From NCBI RefSeq assembly GCF_004353825.1, contig NZ_SMNA01000005.1, positions 62,001 through 126,000 on the forward strand: DNA of 64,000 nucleotides. The letters run 5' to 3'. Of the stretch, positions 60,550-64,000 are shown one piece after another (positions within the stretch are counted from its first letter, which is position 1; each line of letters opens with the position of its first letter). The stretch comes from Occultella glacieicola (lineage in GTDB: Bacteria; Actinomycetota; Actinomycetes; Actinomycetales; Beutenbergiaceae). The position numbers and the translations under genes were made by a program. The notes beneath the pieces were generated by a model. That model was not told where the DNA came from. It saw only the letters and a program-made list of their open reading frames with translations, and did not search any database.

Positions 60550-61482
60550 GTGCCCACACCTCTGCCCGACGGCGCCTGGCCCGTCATGCTGACCCCGTTC
60601 CGCGCCGACCGCTCGATCGACTGGGAACAGGTCGAGGCGTACGCCGACTGGCTCGTGGACCTGGGATCGGCCGGGGTGTTCACGGTGGCCCTGTCCAGTG
60701 AGATGTACGACCTCACTCCCGTGGAGCGCCTCGAGCTCGCGGGCCGGGTCGTCGGGGCCGTCGACGGTCGGGTGCCGGTGATCGCGTCCGCTGTCGGCGG
60801 CTCCGTCGACGAGATCGCCGAGTCCGCCGCAGGGCTCGCCGAGGCGGGCGTGACGGCGGCCGTGCTGGTCAGCCCGCTGCTGGCCACCCCGGACGAGCCG
60901 GACTCGGAGTGGATCCGGACCGCCGAGCAGATCCTCGACCGGGTGCCGGGCCTGGACTTCGGGGTCTACGAGTGCCCGGTCCCGTACAAGCGCCTGCTGA
61001 CCCTCGAGACCGTGCGGTGGATGTCCGGAACCGGCCGGTTCACGTTCTTCAAGGACACCAGCCACCGCGCGGACGTCATGGCCGCCCGGATCGACGTCCT
61101 GGCCGGTTCGCCCCTGCGCCACTACAACGCCGAGATCTCCTCCCTGGTCGAGAGCCTGGGTGCGGGTGGGGCCGGCTTCAGCGGCTACGCGGCGAACATC
61201 TATCCCGAGCTCGTCGCCTGGCTCTGCGCGAACCACGCCACGGCCCCGCAGGAGGAGGTCGCCACCGTGCAGCAGGTGCTGAGCATTGCCGAGCACAGCA
61301 TCAACGCGCGCTACCCGTCCTCGGCGAAGTTCTTCCTGGCGCACAGTTCGCGGTTGACCATGTCCAGTGTGAGCCGGTGGAAGCCAGAAGGCATCGGGCC
61401 CCACGAGGGGCAGCCCCTGATCGATCTGGCCCGTTACCTCGAGGGAGCCGGGCTGCCTGCGCTCACCCCAGGCCGCCGATGA
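60550..61482 (+). CDS. DHDPS/N-acetylneuraminate-lyase family aldolase
   Basis: 310 residues from GTG 60550, with AAGGA six bases upstream. TIM-barrel class I aldolase: Schiff-base Lys in FTFFKDTSHRADVM, catalytic Tyr in FGVYECPVPYKRLL. The usual GTTGE phosphate/carboxylate motif is replaced by ALSSEMYDLT, so it is not a standard DapA. The family cleaves or forms a C-C bond to pyruvate; location in a sugar importer operon points to cleavage of a 2-keto sugar acid or sialic-acid-like compound. Substrate unproven. Confidence 0.85.
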   Translation: MPTPLPDGAWPVMLTPFRADRSIDWEQVEAYADWLVDLGSAGVFTVALSSEMYDLTPVERLELAGRVVGAVDGRVPVIASAVGGSVDEIAESAAGLAEAGVTAAVLVSPLLATPDEPDSEWIRTAEQILDRVPGLDFGVYECPVPYKRLLTLETVRWMSGTGRFTFFKDTSHRADVMAARIDVLAGSPLRHYNAEISSLVESLGAGGAGFSGYAANIYPELVAWLCANHATAPQEEVATVQQVLSIAEHSINARYPSSAKFFLAHSSRLTMSSVSRWKPEGIGPHEGQPLIDLARYLEGAGLPALTPGRR

Positions 61483-61537
61483 GGCCCGCCGGCCACTGAT
61501 TCCGGCCAATGGGGCAGTGCGGCCTGGCGCGATCGCG

Positions 61538-64000
61538 CTAGGACGAGCTCGCCACCTTCGCGGCAGCGGCCACAGTCGCTCCCGGTGCCAGCACCGCGTC
61601 GATCAACTCGCTCACCCAGGTGATCAGCTGCTCGTCCCGCAACGGGGTGCCGCCGACGCGGGACGTCGTCGGGGCCGGCACCAGCGCAGTGCGCACGGCC
61701 GGCTTGAGGATGGTCCCGGGGTAGAGCCGCTTGAGCCGCATCCCGGCGGACTCGGCCAGGTCTACCGGTGCGAACCGGATGTACTTGCCCTGCGAGGTCA
61801 TGTCCGCGAGACCCGCGGCGCGAGCCTTGACCCGCAGTGAGGCGACGGCGAACAACCGCTCGACCGGCTCCGGCACCGGGCCGTACCGGTCCACGAGCTC
61901 CTCCCGGACGGCGTCGATCGCCGCGGCGTCAGCGGCCTTCGCGATCTTCGTGTAGGCCTCCAGCCGGAGCCGTTCGTGCGCGATGTACTCATGCGGCAGG
62001 TGCGCGTCGATCGGCAGTTCCACCTTCAGCTCGGGCAGCTCCTCGGGCACCTCGCCGCGGAAGTTCGCCACCGCCTCGGAGACCATCCGCACGTACAGGT
62101 CGAAGCCGACGCCCGCGATGTGCCCGGACTGCTCCCCGCCGAGCAGGTTCCCGGCGCCGCGGATCTCCAGGTCCTTCATGGCGATGGCGGTGCCGGAGCC
62201 GAGGTCGGTGTGCGCGGCGATGGTCTGCAGCCGGTCGTGCGCGGTCTCGGTGAGCGGGCGTTCCGGGGGGTAGAGGAAGTACGCGTAGGCGCGCTCGCGA
62301 CCCCGGCCGACGCGGCCGCGGAGTTGGTGCAGCTGGGACAGGCCGAGCACGTCCGCGCGCTCGACGATCAGGGTGTTCGCGTTCGAGATGTCCAGGCCGG
62401 TCTCCACGATGGTGGTGCAGACGAGGACGTCGAACCTCTTCTCCCAGAAGTCCATGATGACCCGCTCGAGCTGGTGCTCGCCCATCTTTCCGTGGGCGAC
62501 GGCGATCCTCGCGTCTGGCACCAGTTCGGCGAGTCGCGAGGCGGTGCGGTCGATCGACTCGACCCGGTTGTGCACGTAGAAGACCTGCCCCTCGCGCAGC
62601 AGTTCCCGTCGGACCGCGGCGGCGATCTGCTTCTCCGCGTAGGCGCCCACGAACGTCAGCACCGGGTGCCGCTCCTCCGGCGGGGTGGCCAGGGTGGACA
62701 TCTCCCGGATCCCGGTGACCGCCATCTCCAACGTCCGCGGGATCGGCGTGGCGCTCATGGCGAGCACGTCCACATTCGTGCGGAGCTGCTTGAGGGTCTC
62801 CTTGTGCTCGACCCCGAACCGCTGCTCCTCGTCCACCACGACCAGGCCCAGGTCCTTGAACCGGACCTCGCCGGTGAGCAGCCGGTGGGTGCCGATGACC
62901 ACGTCCACGCTGCCGTCGGCGATGCCCTCCTTCACGGCGCGGGCCTCGGCGTCGCTCTGGAACCGGGACAGGCCCTTGACCACCACGGGGAACCCGGCGT
63001 ACCGCTCGGAGAACGTGTCGAAGTGCTGCTGCACGAGCAGCGTGGTGGGCACCAGTACGGCCACCTGCTTGCCGTCCTGGACCGCCTTGAACGCGGCCCG
63101 GACGGCGATCTCGGTCTTGCCGTAGCCGACGTCCCCGCTGATCAGCCGGTCCATCGGGGTGGGCTTCTCCATGTCCGCCTTCACCTCGTCGATGGTGACC
63201 ACCTGGTCGGGGGTCTCGACGAACGCGAACGCATCCTCCAGCTCACGCTGCCACGGGGTGTCCGGGGCGAACGGGTGCCCCTTCGTGGCCATCCGGGCCG
63301 AGTACAGCCGGATCAGCTCGCCGGCGATCTCCTTGATCGCCTTGCGGGCCCGGCCCTTCGTCTTGGCCCAGTCCGAGCCACCCATCTTGTTCACCGACGG
63401 CGACTCGCCACCGGTGTACTTGGTCACCTGGTCGAGGGCGTCGCTCGGCACGTACAGCCGGTCGCCGGGCTGGCCGCGCTTCGACGGCGCGTACTCGATG
63501 ACCAGGTACTCGCGGGTGGCGGCGGAGCGCCCGGTGCCAATGGTCCGCTGGATCAGTTCCACGAACTTCCCGACGCCATGCTGCTCGTGCACCACGTAGT
63601 CGCCCGGGCGCAGCGCGAGCGGGTCGACGACGTTGCGCCGCTTCGACGGCATCCGGCGCATGTCCCGGGTGGAGGTGCCGGCCCGGCCGGTCAGGTCCGC
63701 CTCGGTGAACACAGCCAGTTTGAGCGGTTCCGAGACGAAGCCGCGGCCGAGGCTGGCGGTGGTGACGAGGACGACGCCGGTGGGCGGCAGGTCCGGGTCC
63801 TCACCCGGGCGGGCGTCGCCCTGGGCCGGTTCGACGGCGGAGACGAGCCGGGCGGGCACGTCACCGTCGAGGAGCTGCTCCACCATCCGGCGGGCCGGCC
63901 CCGGGCCTTCGGTCACGAGCACGAGGCGCCAGCCGGCGGCGGTGAGGTCACGCAGGTCCGCCACGGCCCGCGCAGTCTCGCCACGGTAGACGTCGACGTC
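61538..64000 (-). CDS. mfd: Transcription-repair coupling factor Mfd, N-terminus cut by edge
   Basis: The frame remains open at the right edge; about 820 C-terminal residues of the usual ~1200 are visible. RNA polymerase-interacting domain [20 protein letters not shown], helicase motif [21 protein letters not shown], motif [22 protein letters not shown], motif [18 protein letters not shown], motif [20 protein letters not shown], and the C-terminal TRCF region ([20 protein letters not shown]). It displaces stalled RNA polymerase and recruits UvrA. Converges on the aldolase gene with a 55-base gap. Confidence 0.97.
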   Translation of the reverse strand, partial: DVDVYRGETARAVADLRDLTAAGWRLVLVTEGPGPARRMVEQLLDGDVPARLVSAVEPAQGDARPGEDPDLPPTGVVLVTTASLGRGFVSEPLKLAVFTEADLTGRAGTSTRDMRRMPSKRRNVVDPLALRPGDYVVHEQHGVGKFVELIQRTIGTGRSAATREYLVIEYAPSKRGQPGDRLYVPSDALDQVTKYTGGESPSVNKMGGSDWAKTKGRARKAIKEIAGELIRLYSARMATKGHPFAPDTPWQRELEDAFAFVETPDQVVTIDEVKADMEKPTPMDRLISGDVGYGKTEIAVRAAFKAVQDGKQVAVLVPTTLLVQQHFDTFSERYAGFPVVVKGLSRFQSDAEARAVKEGIADGSVDVVIGTHRLLTGEVRFKDLGLVVVDEEQRFGVEHKETLKQLRTNVDVLAMSATPIPRTLEMAVTGIREMSTLATPPEERHPVLTFVGAYAEKQIAAAVRRELLREGQVFYVHNRVESIDRTASRLAELVPDARIAVAHGKMGEHQLERVIMDFWEKRFDVLVCTTIVETGLDISNANTLIVERADVLGLSQLHQLRGRVGRGRERAYAYFLYPPERPLTETAHDRLQTIAAHTDLGSGTAIAMKDLEIRGAGNLLGGEQSGHIAGVGFDLYVRMVSEAVANFRGEVPEELPELKVELPIDAHLPHEYIAHERLRLEAYTKIAKAADAAAIDAVREELVDRYGPVPEPVERLFAVASLRVKARAAGLADMTSQGKYIRFAPVDLAESAGMRLKRLYPGTILKPAVRTALVPAPTTSRVGGTPLRDEQLITWVSELIDAVLAPGATVAAAAKVASSS

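Noticed and set aside
59518-61509. 663-codon frame antisense to the permease and aldolase
   Set aside because: Opposes two well-supported genes; Gly/His/Arg-rich translation.
61527-61538. GCGCGATCGCGC palindrome near the mfd stop
   Set aside because: Short alternating GC palindromes occur often by chance in this composition.

Overview
The window is GC-rich, densely packed chromosomal DNA from an actinobacterium. Supporting signs are a mycothiol S-conjugate amidase with its DUF4307 neighbour, an LpqY-SugABC-type trehalose importer, a deazaflavin-dependent oxidoreductase family protein, the mazG-eno-ftsB-DUF501-ppx block, many GTG starts and many 1-8 base stop/start overlaps. A Micrococcales-type organism is most likely, but genus and species cannot be fixed from this sequence alone. 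There are no insertion sequences, prophage genes, integrases or CRISPR arrays; it reads as core genome with a few accessory operons. Both edges cut genes: an ABC permease on the left and mfd on the right.

Layout. 1-6.4 kb: ABC exporter (partial), rmuC, then the overlapping run xseA-xseB-pfkB kinase-carbonic anhydrase. 6.4-10.9 kb: trehalose-type importer (lpqY-sugA-sugB-sugC homologues, minus strand). 11-15.3 kb (minus): an XRE-HTH/MurA fusion with a perfect palindrome at its start codon, PhoH/PIN ATPase, and a short-chain Z-isoprenyl diphosphate synthase divergent from hemolysin III. 16.2-22.3 kb: PPK2 with a lysine-rich tail, nitrilase-family amidase, mca cluster, a membrane-anchored gluzincin-like protein, greA. 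22.3-28.5 kb: threonine dehydratase, AI-2E permease, methyltransferase, FKBP, CE7 esterase, Bax-inhibitor-1 protein. 28.8-35.9 kb: ABC exporter, a NarL-type two-component system, a GNAT enzyme, a lipoprotein divergent from a Ser/Thr kinase, and an unusual tRNA. 36-44 kb (mostly minus): type II NADH dehydrogenase, family-5 uracil-DNA glycosylase, YbaK deacylase, nucleotidyltransferase, methyltransferase, a MerR/Old Yellow Enzyme pair and a YdcZ transporter. 43-49.5 kb (minus): ppx, DUF501, ftsB-like, eno, mazG, lipoprotein, nucleoside hydrolase. 49.6-55.2 kb: NAD operon nrtR-nadA-nadB-nadC-cysteine desulfurase. 55.3-61.5 kb: deazaflavin-type oxidoreductase plus RidA, then a LacI-controlled sugar ABC importer with a DHDPS/NAL-family aldolase.

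How the parts work together. The NAD operon combines its own Nudix/winged-helix regulator, the three de novo enzymes and the desulfurase that can supply sulfur for the NadA cluster. The LacI block combines repressor, operator, importer and aldolase, implying uptake and cleavage of a sugar acid or similar 2-oxo-acid precursor. The ppx and ppk2 genes both act on polyphosphate. Many operons end in long perfect hairpins, several in convergent gaps where they can serve both strands.

The most unusual items are a class I (short variable arm) tRNA with a UAA anticodon, the HTH-MurA fusion with a likely autoregulatory operator, two tandem palindromes in the uppS/hemolysin III promoter, a three-tier hairpin in a convergent gap, and a structured 0.5 kb gap downstream of eno.
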